Made by a program: the position numbers and the translations under genes
The notes under the pieces: generated by a model
What the model saw: only the letters and a program-made list of their open reading frames with translations
The model's database searches: none
Told to the model about the DNA's origin: nothing
Part shown: piece after piece, positions 10,898-22,153 of the stretch
How positions within the stretch are numbered: the stretch's first letter is position 1
Layout of the letters: every line of letters starts with the position of its first letter
Source: Aphelidium insulamus
Lineage: Eukaryota; Aphelidiomycota; Aphelidea; Aphelidiaceae
Reading direction: 5' to 3'
Length of the DNA: 32,252 nucleotides
Assembly: GCA_036784855.1 (NCBI GenBank)
Contig: JAZDSV010000097.1
Location: 1 to 32,252, forward strand

Positions 10898-13837
10898 ATG
10901 GACGGTGAGTGCCGCCGTGCGCCGCTGTTGGCTGTGCAGATCACCGCAGTATCTGACCGCATATGCAGATGGAGCGCCTGGTGGCCGTCAGGTGGATGAT
11001 GCGCGCATGCGCAAGTACGCGCAGCTGGTGGACCGCATCCTGCAGTCCTTTGATGCCGTCAACGAGTGGGCCGATGTCATTCGCTTCCTCTCCTCCCTGA
11101 GCAAGGTGTGTGTGTGCTTGTGTAGTATGGATTGTTACATCTAGTTTTATGGTGCACACTTTGATATACAATGCATATGTGCATGTATTGATAGTGTAGG
11201 CAATTGGCATGTATGCGTCCACGTGCCACTCGATTCCGCTGCACGTCACGATTGCCAAGCGTCTGGCACAGTGTCTGAACCCAGCACTACCATCTGGTGT
11301 ACACTCCAAGACACTGGAAGTCTATGCACTTATATTCCAGAGCATTGGTGTACGGACTTCATATGCATGTGTATAACTATGTCCAGTAACAAGAATGATA
11401 TAGCCAGAAGGTCTGGGAGCCGACTTGCATCTCTATTCATACGGCCTGTTTGCCCTGATGCGTTACGCCACCATGTCTGTCAAGGTATTTTGTTTTGTGT
11501 GATTATAGTTGGATTACATAAATTTGATCATCTACAGCCGCAATTGATAGCGCTGTACAAAGATTACTATCTTGCAGTCAGCGAAGACAGACTGCTGCTC
11601 TGCCTGCGGGCATTCATACTGGCCGTGATTCCGGGTCTGGACGAGCAGGGCAACGAGTTCTTTGAAGATGTAAGTGCATTGTTGTGCACTATAAAAAGCA
11701 TTCAACTTGCAGGTATATTCACTGTTGGAGTCACTGCGGCACCGCGTCCACTCGTCCGCCTTCTTTGATGCGGTGTGGGCCGGGGTGTTGCAGGCGCCAC
11801 AGCACCGACATGGCTACATCAATTATCTGTCCCGAAGCTTTCCCTCCACCTCGTCCAAGAAGGGTATTGTAATGTATTTATTGTATAACGCCAAATTATA
11901 TCTATAGCCGTTACGGAGGCGTTTGGCACCGATTTGACACCAATGGTTAATGCACTCAGCGCCGCGCTCTCTGATGCCGACATGCTGGTCCAGCGTGGCA
12001 CCTTGGAACTTCTCGTGGTCAACTTTTCTCTCGATCAAGGGTGCATATTAATTTTTATATATTTCCTGTAGTGCTCACGTGCATCACAGTGTGCTGAATA
12101 AGCCGGACCAGCAACATCTGATGGAGAATGCCATGGGCGTAGTGCTGCGCCGTGACATGTCTCTCAACAGGCGGCTTTATGCCTGGATCCTTGGTATGCC
12201 TGAATGCAAATCTATTTAACTGTTACTAACAATATGATATGAAAATAGGACCGGCAGAGGAAGCTGCCGAGCAAGCCGAGTATTTTCGGGCCAATGCACT
12301 GGACGCGATGGTGGCGACACTGAGTGCAATGCTGACGCGGCCGCAAGAAGACCCGCACCATCTGGCCCGGCCGTACAAAATCATAATATCGTTGCTGGAC
12401 CGGAGCGAGGTCGGCGGCCCGATCGCCGAGCAGATTGTCATCACAGCACTCTCCTCGCTGCGGCATCACTGTACTGCGACCGAACTATCATCGACCCTAT
12501 CACTGGAACTGATACACACGGCCAACATGTTTCTGGACCTGCTGGACCCGCACACGGTGTTTGCCCGGCTGTACGGCACATTCAGGCAGAGCTGTGCCAC
12601 CGGGGACAACGACCAGCTGGCACTCTTGATCTTTTTTCTGCGTCGAATACGGCTGCGTGACGACGATGTGGGTGCCTTGCACATTCCCTTCTTTTGGTTC
12701 GTGGTGGCCACGCACCTCAAGGTACTGCATTATATAGATCCGTGTAGTTTATCTCTGCTAATTGAACATATAGGTCATTACACAGCCGTCAGAGTGCGTG
12801 AGCAACCAGCAACGCATTTCGCTTGTCATTGAGACGATGCAATTGCTGATTACCAAGATAACCGAGAGCGCTTTCCGCAAACTGTGCCGCCCAGACACCA
12901 AGGGAGAGCCGCCGGCGCCTAACCAGGAAAACCTTCTTCATCACATCGACACGTTTTACCGTGCCCAGACGGATGCTGCGTACGCACAGGACTTTTACCA
13001 AACGGCCGCCAGCGACATTAATGCAGTGTTCCAGCCGCTGTCAATGGACACGCTGCAAACTGCCATCGCCAACGTGCTTGAAAGTGCCCTGCGCACCGCT
13101 GCCACGAGTGAGAGAACAGACGGGCGCGCGGCCGCCACGCAGGTCAAGTCTCTGTTCAGCATGTGGAGCCTGTTTGCGGCGCAGACCAACAAGTCATTCT
13201 TCATCTCGCTGCCACCGGCCGCCCTCAACGGTGTTCCCGGTAGTGCCCAGAATGACAGCGGCCCCGTCGAACGCTCCTGGATCCACCTGGTGATGATCAC
13301 TGCCTGTCAGGTGTGTTTGTGTTGTATTCCATCACTCCACATATATATGACTGTAACAATAATGCACAGTCAATGTGTTTTGAGCTGACGGCGGCGTGTC
13401 TGTCGGTGCTGTTCCACGCGGTGCAGCAGGCCTACCTGTCCAAATCGGTGTTTGAGTCGGTGGAGTTTGTCTGCCGCTCCGTCGATCGCTTGTGGCACTT
13501 TCTGGACGCCGAATTCGTGGCGCACCGCACCGACGCCGTCAACCTGCTGTGGCAGCTGCACACATTCACACCCAACCAGGCGGTGGAGCATGTGATCTGC
13601 TCGTACCTGACGTGCGGCAACGTTCGCAAACGGCAGCAGGCGTTCGACAAGTTTGGCGCGTTCTGGCGCATATCCGAGGCCATGCCGGATGCCAGTATTG
13701 CATTCTCGCGGCCCCTCTTCCTCATGGTGGATCTGTTGCGCAGTCGTGATGTCTGGTGCAAGACGGCCGGCGAGACCTTTCTCAAGTGTAGTCTGCGCTC
13801 ACTGTCGCGGTATGTGCTGTTGTTATTGCATGATATT

Positions 13838-13869
<32 letters not shown>

Positions 13870-16800
13870 TTAACACCGTCCAGACTGCTCGACCCGGTGC
13901 TGTTGACGCTGTTTGACGTGTCCATTGCACGGTCACCCGTTGTAACAGCGACTACAACAACAGCGGCTACACAGACAGATCAGGCGGAACACGTGCGCAC
14001 ATATATGCGGCCATTCAACTACGCGCACATTAACTATCTGTTCGAGGTGCTTTGCCAGCTGTTCCAGTATGGCGGCTCGCCGCTGGTGCGCAACCTGGGC
14101 ACCACGACGGTCAACAACACGGCTGTGCAAAAGTTGTTGGCGGTGACTGACGGCGGCTGCTACGAGTTCACGCACAGCTGGCCTGCTGGCGGCTCAACTT
14201 CTGCCCACAATAACAACAGTGGCAGTCAACGGTACACGTTCTTCGAGGTGGTCCTGTCGGCCGCCATGAGCTTCATGACCACAGAGTGCGAGCCGGGCGC
14301 CGATTCGGTCACGCACCAGGCCGTCGACCGTATCCAGTGTCTGGCCGCAGAGTTCCTGCAGTACATGCTGGCCAGATCGGCGTCGATACTGGAACAATCG
14401 GCCGATGCTGCGCGCCTACAGCACCGCATAATCAGCACGGTGGCCAGGTGCGCGCGGCACGGTCGCCTGGAACTGCAGGCAAAAGCGCTGGCACTGCTGC
14501 ACGCCACGCTCCCGCTGACATTCGGCACGTCGTCGTCACACTCCGGTCCGGGTGCCGCCGACAAGCCGCGACGCACATTCACCGTGGACTCGGTGTCTGA
14601 GCAGAATGTCTACGTTCCGCAGACGCCATCTGCCCCGATGGGCTCTCGAACAGCAAGTGTCTCTGAGGGCTCCAATGCGCTGGCCGCCAACCATCTCGGT
14701 GAGTAATTTGCGATATATTATATACTATAATACCGATATATTATGCAGTGCCAGTGCTGGTGGCCATGCTGACGGAGGGAATCGCGCTGCCAACCAACGG
14801 TGCCGTGCTACCTTACTATGTGGACTTTTGCCTGTCGTGCATGCCGCTGTTCAAGTCGGCGTTCCGCACAATGCTCCTGCCGCTAATCAACTGCTTCTGC
14901 GCCAAACTGCAGCAGTTTGGCGCCGCCGTTGCCGCAGATAATAATCAGTCCACGGTGCAGCAGATGCATCCGCCACCCAGTGTCGATGTGGACGGCGTGC
15001 AGCTGCTGAATGGCTTGGAGCAGCTGTTGTTGTTTGCCTTCAACGAGGGCAAATGGACACTGCTGCCCAGTGAGGTGGCGCGCCCGAGTAGTGACGCCTC
15101 GTCCATGTATGGACTGCGCGGTATCACGGATCTGGTCAGCGGTGTGTTCATTGGCACTGGCGGCGGCGGCGGTGGCGGCGCTGATTCTGCCGCCGCGAGT
15201 GATGGTCTGTTCTCGGGGCAGCAAAAGGTGCGCGAAACACTGCTGGCCGTGCTGCCCACAGTGTTTGAAGTGCTGGCAACGCTGTGGCAAGTCTGCGTAG
15301 CGCACACCGGAGACCTGGACTCCGCCATGCAGAGCGCCGACAGTCCCGGTGACAACGCACTGTTTGCCGGCATGGCGTCGGCGCACTCGCCCGAACCGTT
15401 CTCGTCCATGACGGAGCTGGCGCCGATGGCCGAGGTGATGGAGAACCCGAGTCTGACGTCGCCGTTCCATCGGCTAAAGTTGCGCATCGCCAAGTTTGTC
15501 GAACATCTGATGCGCGCCATGCCCAACAGCGTGGTGGACGTGGTCGTATGGTGCTGGGCCAGCGGCAATCAGTCGCGCCTGGACAGCAGTGATACGGCAA
15601 GTGTCATTATTTATACATAATCACATTTGTTTAATATGTTCCATTGTAGGACTCTAGCGTGGCGGAAAAGTTTGACAGGACGGCCATCGACATACTGCTG
15701 GCCACCAAGGCGCACAACCCCGCGCTGACTGTCCAGGCCGTGCTTGACGGCATTAAAGAACGCGGCAGTGGTCTTCATGAGCGCTTACGGGAAATTTTGC
15801 TCCTGCCCAAGATGTCTATGTGGGTTGTTGTTATTGTTGATAAAACATATTAAAACATGGACAGAACCGAGCCGGCAGCACTGCGGTTCATAAAATACTA
15901 TATCAGCAATGTATTGCAGCCAGCGCAGGTCAAGGAAGTCGCACCGACTATTCTCGCGCTTTTAAAAGAGTATCTAACACAAGCTCACCTTGGCAAACCA
16001 ATATTTTATGCCGCCCTCGTTCTCAATGTGGAATTGTTTACACGGGCGCCACCGTCACAGCTGGAAGACCGCCGGATGCGCCGCGATGCTTATGTGGGTA
16101 TTGCTATATCTTTGTGTGTGGCTAATACACTATTGCAGGACACGTTCCAGCGCCTGTTTGACTTTAATATCCTTATTGCCGGTCGCTCATTTGATTCTGG
16201 ATTGTGGCGCCGCAGAGAGACGAGTAGTTCCGCGGACTCGGCCAACGGTGATCCTCACGGTGAACTTCAATCTCCCGTCACTGCGACTGGTGAAGGATCG
16301 GGCGCTTCTCCTGCCGCCGTGCCTTCCACGGCCGCCACGGAGCAATCAACAGCCGTCAGACGCAGAAATACAGTCAGCCGCAGCGAGCGTGGCAGCGAAC
16401 TCTTAATTCGACAGGTACAGAAAATTTTCTTTTGATATGATATAGCTGATCAGTCAGATAACCGCATACCTGGCCGCCGTTGCGGTGCCACAGCTACGAC
16501 ATCTGCTGCCGGAGCAGGATCGTGTGTCAACACTGCTCGTCAACGCCATCTACTATGTGGTGGTGCCGAATCTAAAGAATCGACTTGTGATGCCGTACAG
16601 CCGGCTGTGCAACGCCACGCTGGACCTGCTGCACGAGATCTCCAAGATGGTGTTTGTGTACAAGGCGTGGCGCAAAGATGTGTGGGAAGCGTTCGTGGAC
16701 TCGCGCTTCTTCACCATGTCACCGGCGAATTCACGGCGCTGGCATCCCGTCATCCGCGCCATAGTGGCCAATGAGCGGGACCGCGTGGACGACATACTGG

Positions 16801-17881
16801 CCCGGGTGTCGGCGGCCACCGCGGGACTGTTCAGCAGCAAGGAGAGCGAGGCGCAGAACAAGGCGCTGATGCTGCGGCGACTCAGCTACCTGCTGCTGTG
16901 TGGCGACCGCGACCAGTTCCTGCCGCACCTGCCCGCCATCCAGGAGAAGCTGGTTGAAACACTCAAGCAGCCGTACAATGCCTTTCACGCCGAGGTGATT
17001 TCATTCACATTTGTAAAACATTTCCTTCAATGACCATGATGCAGGTGTATCTATGTCTGCGGGTAATATTCCTCAAAGTGTCTACGAAGCACTTGTCCAA
17101 TTTCTGGCCCATAATCATCACCGAGCTGGTGCGCCTGTTTGGCGTGGTTGGCGGTGTGCGCGGTGGCACCGCTCTGCCCGCAGACACGCTGCTGGTGTTT
17201 CTGTGCGCGTGCAAACTGCTCGATTTCTTGTTCCTGATGGCGCCCGATGATTTCCAGCTATATCAGTGGATGTTTATCCGAGACAGTGCTGGCGGCGACG
17301 GCGTGTTTGAGGAAGAGGAAAGCGGGTCGTTAATGACTTCCACGGCCACCGCCATTGTTCCCTTCATCGACGGGCTGGCGGTGGTGCTGTCGGCGGCACG
17401 CGAACACACTCTTGATGACGCAGCTGCAGCATTGGCACTCGCCGAACGGTACCCTACCGACGACCATGGCGCTGCTCAGTCACTTATAAAACGCCGCCCG
17501 CTACTGACGGGGGTAACTATTGGCCGGGCCACTGCCACAACATTCAGTCTGCACGAGCTGCTGCCATTCCTGCGCTCAGTGGTCGCATGGACCCGAGCCG
17601 CAATCAGAAACACCGCCTGCTGCGCCTATGTGCCGTTCCCGCCCGCCACCGAGTCCCAGGTGGTGAATGTGGTGGACTCGGCATCGGCCGCGCGCACAGT
17701 GCTCAATGAGGAGACGGTCGATGTGGACTATTGCCTGGAGTACGTGGAGCTGGACTTTTTGGACGGCGGGTCGGTGATGGCGTTTGCGGGCGACGGGTCA
17801 CTGGCGGGCAAGGCATCTCCCGTGGTCTCTGTGGAACAGTTGGCCCCGCAACCCACATCAACAACAGCATCAACAACATAG
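10898..17881 (+). CDS. DOP1: DOP1 (Dopey) family protein
   Basis: DOP1 is a very large peripheral membrane protein that works with MON2 and a phospholipid flippase in endosome-Golgi traffic. I resolve 18 exons: 10898-10904, 10969-11105, 11200-11347, 11408-11484, 11538-11669, 11713-11863, 11908-12040, 12072-12193, 12249-12721, 12774-13310, 13370-13809, 13884-14698, 14749-15596, 15650-15819, 15865-16093, 16139-16414, 16446-16994 and 17045-17881. Every junction keeps frame, giving 2026 residues; fungal and animal homologues are about 1700-2500. The conserved N-terminus is plain: FDAVNEWADVIRFLSSLSK, IAKRLAQCLNPALPSGVHSK, LYSYGLFALMRYATMSVK, AVIPGLDEQGNEFFED and GVVLRRDMSLNRRLYAWILG. The C-terminal region has FLKVSTKHLSNFWPIIITEL. 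Exon 1 is only 7 nt and is the least certain. Intron 13 has a GC donor. The exon 17 acceptor may be 16458 instead. Poly-Gly lies near 15165. Confidence 0.93.
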
Positions 17882-17957
17882 TATTTGTGCATCCATCGCT
17901 TTATATTCTGTCATCCTGCCAGTAGTCATGATGGCATATTATAAGGCACCTAGCACT

Positions 17958-18075
17958 TCATCACTAGATAGTCGGCAAAGTGACGCAGCGTGGCGCCCAC
18001 TCAGACTGCCGTATCACCGCGCGCTCCAAAGCCGCATCATCGCACGCAATCCCAATGTCAGTCAGTGCGTTGGTG
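17958..18075 (-). pseudogene. fragment duplicated from the CYB5D1 3' end
   Basis: The minus strand encodes LTDIGIACDDAALERAVIRQ followed by SEWAP. This closely matches LTDNGIACDDAAMERAGMRQ and SDWAP in CYB5D1, about 0.95 kb away. The DNA is also visibly similar over roughly 115 bp (17958-18075 versus 18927-19050), in the same orientation. The homology ends abruptly on the 5' side, and the downstream stop differs. The fragment lies in an open frame up to 18278, whose other residues show no relation to CYB5D1. It is best read as a truncated tandem duplicate, perhaps captured by another frame. Confidence 0.75.
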
Positions 18076-18450
18076 TTGTTGTTGAAATTTTCGCGAAAAT
18101 AATTAAAGCCAGCCAGTACTGTCAGTGGCTCATCGATAACAACGCCACGCCTATATTCGGTATAGGTGAGCCGAGCAAAGCCGTACTTGAACATCGCAAT
18201 GTCATTCCTATTGTGAACGACGATCAGTACTCCAGTACTGATATATATGATATATACTGATATAGAGCTGATTGTCATCTTTTACGCGCCTTCGAACTGC
18301 TGCATATGTCTTGTATAAGCCTCCATGATCGTCGGTGGAGCACATCGAAGCCTTGTACAAGTCGAAAACAGCTGTCACATCCGTTCCACAGTCATTCTCG
18401 TCCAAGTAGTGTCCAATGAAAAAGCACAATAATCGCGGCCGTCCAACCAG

Positions 18451-18854
18451 TCATTTTCTGATATGATTTCGAGTAATATCAAAGTCGCGAAAGAACGTTG
18501 AAAAGTACTGTTCGACCATCGTTTTGTCCAAGAAGTTTTCAATTTTCACGATAGCTCGCGAACTTTTGAATTTCACCACCATGGAGTGATTACTCTCCAG
18601 CGCCAAATCCATATGAAGATCACTACCACAAACCATCAGCTTCAGTGACTTGTCCCAAATACGAGAGTTATTAGATCGCTACGAAGCGATTGCCAGACCT
18701 CCTTTGTGTATCCCACCCACGTATTGATTTTGCAGCTGATGGCTATCGATTCCGTCGTAGCCGTCTGTTCGCCGATCAAATGTTTTTGTGTCGGGTTGAC
18801 ATTGTCATTAAGGGCAGCGAGAAGCTCGGTTTTCTTGTCGGACGCCATTGCCAT
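18451..18854 (-). CDS. small hypothetical protein, possibly two exons
   Basis: ATG 18854 opens MAMASDKKTELLAALNDNVN and runs to 18717. A 38-nt GT..AG intron (18716-18679) would join it in phase 0 to 18678-18451. That exon encodes RSNNSRIWDKSLKLMVCGSD and a coherent basic/hydrophobic segment with VVKFKSSRAIVKIENFLDK. The total is 121 residues. Without the intron the two frames are offset and the gene would be broken. I recognise no domain. It lies between the CYB5D1 fragment and CYB5D1 itself, so it may belong to a rearranged segment. Just downstream, a frame starting MTGWTAAIIVLFHWTLLG resembles a signal peptide but stops after about 20 codons. Confidence 0.35.
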
Positions 18855-18925
18855 TTTAGCCGTTAAAAATTATTACAACATAATGGTGCATCATGGTATA
18901 TTCTGTCATTTCGCCACGAACTTTC

Positions 18926-19793
18926 TCACTCGGCGGAGAGATCGTCCGCAAAGTGAAGGTGCAGCGTGGGCGCCCAGTCCGATTGCCGCATACCCGCGCG
19001 TTCCATGGCGGCATCATCACACGCGATCCCATTGTCAGTCAGTGTGCCCGTCATGTCCAGCAGACGGCCGGCCCACTTCCACGCGTACGCTAGCACGTGA
19101 CCATTACACTCTTGTTGGTAGCGTTGTTGAATGCGCGCCAACGTATCTTCTTCGCAAACCTGCCAAGAATTGATTAATTGTAACAGTCAAGTGACAGTGA
19201 GTTTATAACAGTGAGAAAATACACAGAGACAACTTGCCAGCATGTCGTGCTGATCGTCGGTGAGCAGGTTGTGCACCTTGATGTGACGCTGCTGCTTGGT
19301 GACGTGTCCGACAATGTACTGCGGGTCGCGCCACCACTCGATCTCATCAGTGTCCAGCACGCGCCAGTCTGTGCGCGGCGAGTCCACGGGCGGCACATGC
19401 ACGAAACGGCCGTGTGGCAACAGTAGTACTGGCAGCCCCGACAGTGGGCTGGTCCGTGTGCGCAACTAAATCACGTGCTTATGTAGACTAATTGAGATTA
19501 CATCATGTTGCACCTTACCTCGCGTTTGCCCTTGACAAACCAGTCAGACACGTCGGTTCCGGCCCGCGCGATGATGGGCATGGTCAGCGTGTCGCCTACA
19601 GAAGTTACACGACAGATTCGATACGGTCAGCACACTCACCGCTGTGTTGTGCAAGTAACGGCGTCAGATCTAGCACGTCGTCGTGAAGTGCCACCCAGCA
19701 GTCTGTCACAGAGTTGTGCTGCGCGATCGCCTGACGCGTGTAGTAGTAGACCGGAGCCGCTGCCTGGCCATCCATACCCGTCTTGTGTGGCAT
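18926..19793 (-). CDS. CYB5D1: cytochrome b5 domain-containing protein 1
   Basis: A ciliary protein reported to associate with the radial-spoke region of the axoneme and found in flagellated eukaryotes. Exons are 19793-19640, 19595-19519, 19465-19238 and 19159-18926, giving 230 residues; the human protein is about the same length. The N-terminus has YYYTRQAIAQHNSVTDCWVA and DVLDLTPLLAQHSG, the b5-like fold. It continues MPIIARAGTDVSDWF, SPLSGLPVLLLPHGRFVHVP and then PQYIVGHVTKQQRHIKVHNL. The C-terminus (WKWAGRLLDMTGTLTDNGI, HLHFADDLS) matches the ubiquitin-like end of the family. Intron 3 is read as GC..AG with a GCAAGT donor at 19237, because this gives a gap-free match to the family. A GT donor 15 nt further on would also keep frame. 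The gene starts 82 bp after the stop of the upstream membrane-protein gene, on the same strand. Confidence 0.9.
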
Positions 19794-19875
19794 ACTGGCA
19801 GATACAATTGTGTGATGCGCTGTGCTCTGTTCTATTACTGCTAGTATAATTAACCTCTGGCTGTTGTTATGGCAA

Positions 19876-21231
19876 CTAGTATCCGCCATATGGAGCGCTC
19901 TTTGCCTTCTGGTCCATGCTGGCCGCCGTGGGCTGCACGGACCGCCGCATCAGACCCATTCTGTACGCCGTCACCACCAGACCGAATGCAAATGTGATCA
20001 CATTCCACGCGGCGCCCATCGAGTCCAGCACCTAGTGATATTAGACGACGTACATTCCCCATAGAAAAACAATGCACTTGCCTGATACCACAGCACCGGC
20101 TTGTCCAGTGTCTGCTGATCGAATGTGGCCGATATGTGCAGGTTGGCGACGAGATGGGTGCCGGCCACGTTGACTATCTTCTGAGAGCCGGGCAATGCGG
20201 CTGCCGTCAGTTCCGTGTGATCGTTTGCTGTTCCTGGATCGCCCAGCTTGTAGCAGTCGATGCCGAGCGCGGCGCAGCACAAATTCGTCGAGTCGATCAC
20301 TGACTGCACAAACATATCAAATATATACTACATAATTGAAGAGACATACAATGTATGTACCTGAGTGGACACCTGCACGGGCGGAGCTTGGAGCGCGTGC
20401 GACTTGTCTGAGCGGTACTCGGCCGTGACATTGGACAGCTGGAGCAGATGCGTCCCGGCAAACAGTGACAGCACCATGGGCCCGTTCAGATCGCCAGTGT
20501 TCGGATTGACAAACCAGTTGTAGAGCGAGACACCGGCGCGGCACTCACGGCCGGTAGTGTTGTACGTGGGTGTGGTGGTGGGCGCGGTGGACATGCGTGT
20601 GAGTGATGAGGCGGCGGTGCGCGGTATGGTGGCGCGGTTGATGCTGGTGTCGATCTTGCCGCTGGTGGTGCCGTCACACGCGACAAATCGTTCCCAGACG
20701 AATTTCGGGCCGTCCACCGGGTCCGACGTGTAGCAGAAGGGCAACTCCACCACGGTGTTGACGGGAATGAACATGCAGCCGGCCGCGTAGTTTGGATATG
20801 CCGTCAAAATTTTTTGCTTGCACAACTTGCTGTCCTCTCCGTCATAGTTGTTGGTCATGTAGCAGCCCTTTGGCGCGTTGCCTACATGAAAGTTACTATA
20901 GATTCGTCATTCTTGTACCAAAAGTCATAGACATGTTATTGACACAGCACTTGCACCGAAAGAGCAGAGTGAACACGCTGGACCAGGTGGGCAGCACCTC
21001 CACGTCCATTGTCGGCGGAGAGGACACGCTGTCCAGGTAGACGTACACACCATACCCAACAAGCAACACGGGAATAACAAGAGTCAGCCACACGCCTGTC
21101 TTGCGTTAATTCAAACACTAAACACTAAACGGGCATATCAGCAAGTCATAAATACCAAGCCAGGTGCGCGATTCCTCGTCCTTTTTGTTCTCGCAAAAGT
21201 AATCAATCTTTTGCAGATTCTTGCCGCTCAT
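19876..21231 (-). CDS. unrecognised membrane protein with cysteine-bearing ectodomain
   Basis: Exons are 21231-21156, 21095-20919, 20881-20361, 20303-20082 and 20031-19876, giving 383 residues. A short polar N-terminus (MSGKNLQKIDYFCENKKDEE) precedes a membrane segment, LTLVIPVLLVGYGVYVYL. A region of about 260 residues follows with FRCKCCVNN, APKGCYM, KLCKQK, AAGCMF, FVACD, GRECRAG and LCCAALGIDCYKLG. Its spaced cysteines suggest disulfides in a lumenal or outer domain, and it includes a Ser/Thr/Pro-rich stretch. Near the C-terminus AWNVITFAFGLVVTAYRMGL is a second membrane segment, followed by a short tail ending PYGGY. The two-pass layout with a large loop recalls CDC50/TMEM30, but I cannot find the diagnostic motifs, so I do not assign it. 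Intron 4 has a GC donor (GCAAGT at 20081). Introns are 37-60 nt. Confidence 0.8.
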
Positions 21232-22153
21232 TTCAACTCTGTGTCAGTCAGCGTCGGTGTGCTGACTGGCTGGAGTTTGTCGGTTTGGGACACTTTGTCG
21301 GCAATATGGTTGGTGTGCTTGACAACGGGGCGCACATCACGCATTTTATTGTGACACGCTGCCTCGTGGATATAAAATTGCAGCCTCAACGCCAATGGTG
21401 TCGATATCTTCTATATAACATTTCATTTACAACCACAAGAGCCGCGTACAGCGAACATAGCCGAACAATCCGCACTGATGACGTGTGTGTCGCAGTCACT
21501 TCGACGCTGTACGCAGGCAAACATGTTGTTTTTCAGTTCATGCATATTTAAGTCCCTGGCACTCGTTAACATGAATGCCAATTCCCCGCTGGCAGCTCCA
21601 ATTGCCGCCAGTGATGCACAGGTCATCGGATGGGCAATGAGGTGGCTAAAAATGTCTGTTGAATAAGGATACTTTTGCACGGTTAACTCCCTTCTAAAGC
21701 TAAACAGCGACTGGCCAGCTCACCGCGGCGGAGCACGCGCAGACGAAGTTACGCTTGTACACCGGTGTGGCCTCACGTATGTAGTTTTTACTTGTGCGGT
21801 AAGTAGCACTAATAAGTGTTAAGAGAATTCTGCCGCCAACCCGGTGAACGCGGCGCCGGTGTGGTTCTTGCCGGCAATTAATCGTACGATTAATCGATTA
21901 ATAGATTCGCGGCACAAACATGGAACCTGGCTGCCGGAGGAGAGGGCGTCGGCATCCCGTGGAAGGTTGTGCCGTTCCTGAAAGCTTGTTTAAACGCTAT
22001 ACAACATATATTGCGTAGATACTTGACACAGTTCTGCTATGAGATTGATTATTGCACCATGTGCTCTGCACTAGTGGCCTGATATGGGCACGGGATTTAC
22101 ATTGGCGTTTACGGGCATTACCAGTTTACACACACACACACACACACACACAC
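21232..22153. other. divergent intergenic region, possible small minus-strand exons
   Basis: About 920 bp lies between the divergent membrane-protein and metaxin starts. On the minus strand, 21807-21720 reads as SATYRTSKNYIREATPVYKR then NFVCACSAA, followed by a GTGAGC donor and a possible 30-nt intron. The continuation is short and no clear start is visible. A longer minus-strand frame at 21680-21423 lacks an ATG at its start. I cannot assemble a supported gene. The region includes the overlapping palindromes at 21877-21902 and a (CA)n run up to 22153, next to the metaxin ATG. Confidence 0.35.
21877..21902. promoter_or_regulatory. overlapping ATTAATC palindromes
   Basis: ATTAATCGTACGATTAAT (21877-21894) is a perfect 18-bp palindrome. 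It overlaps ATTAATCGATTAAT (21889-21902), a perfect 14-bp palindrome. Three ATTAATC half-sites in alternating orientation lie about 250 bp upstream of metaxin, in the divergent region. This could be a binding site for a homeodomain-like or other dimeric factor. The palindromes are directly visible; the role is inferred. Confidence 0.4.

Noticed and set aside
14883-15568. Long minus-strand frames inside DOP1 (195 and 207 codons)
   Set aside because: They lie wholly antisense to conserved DOP1 exon 13 and are low-complexity shadows of GC-rich coding sequence.
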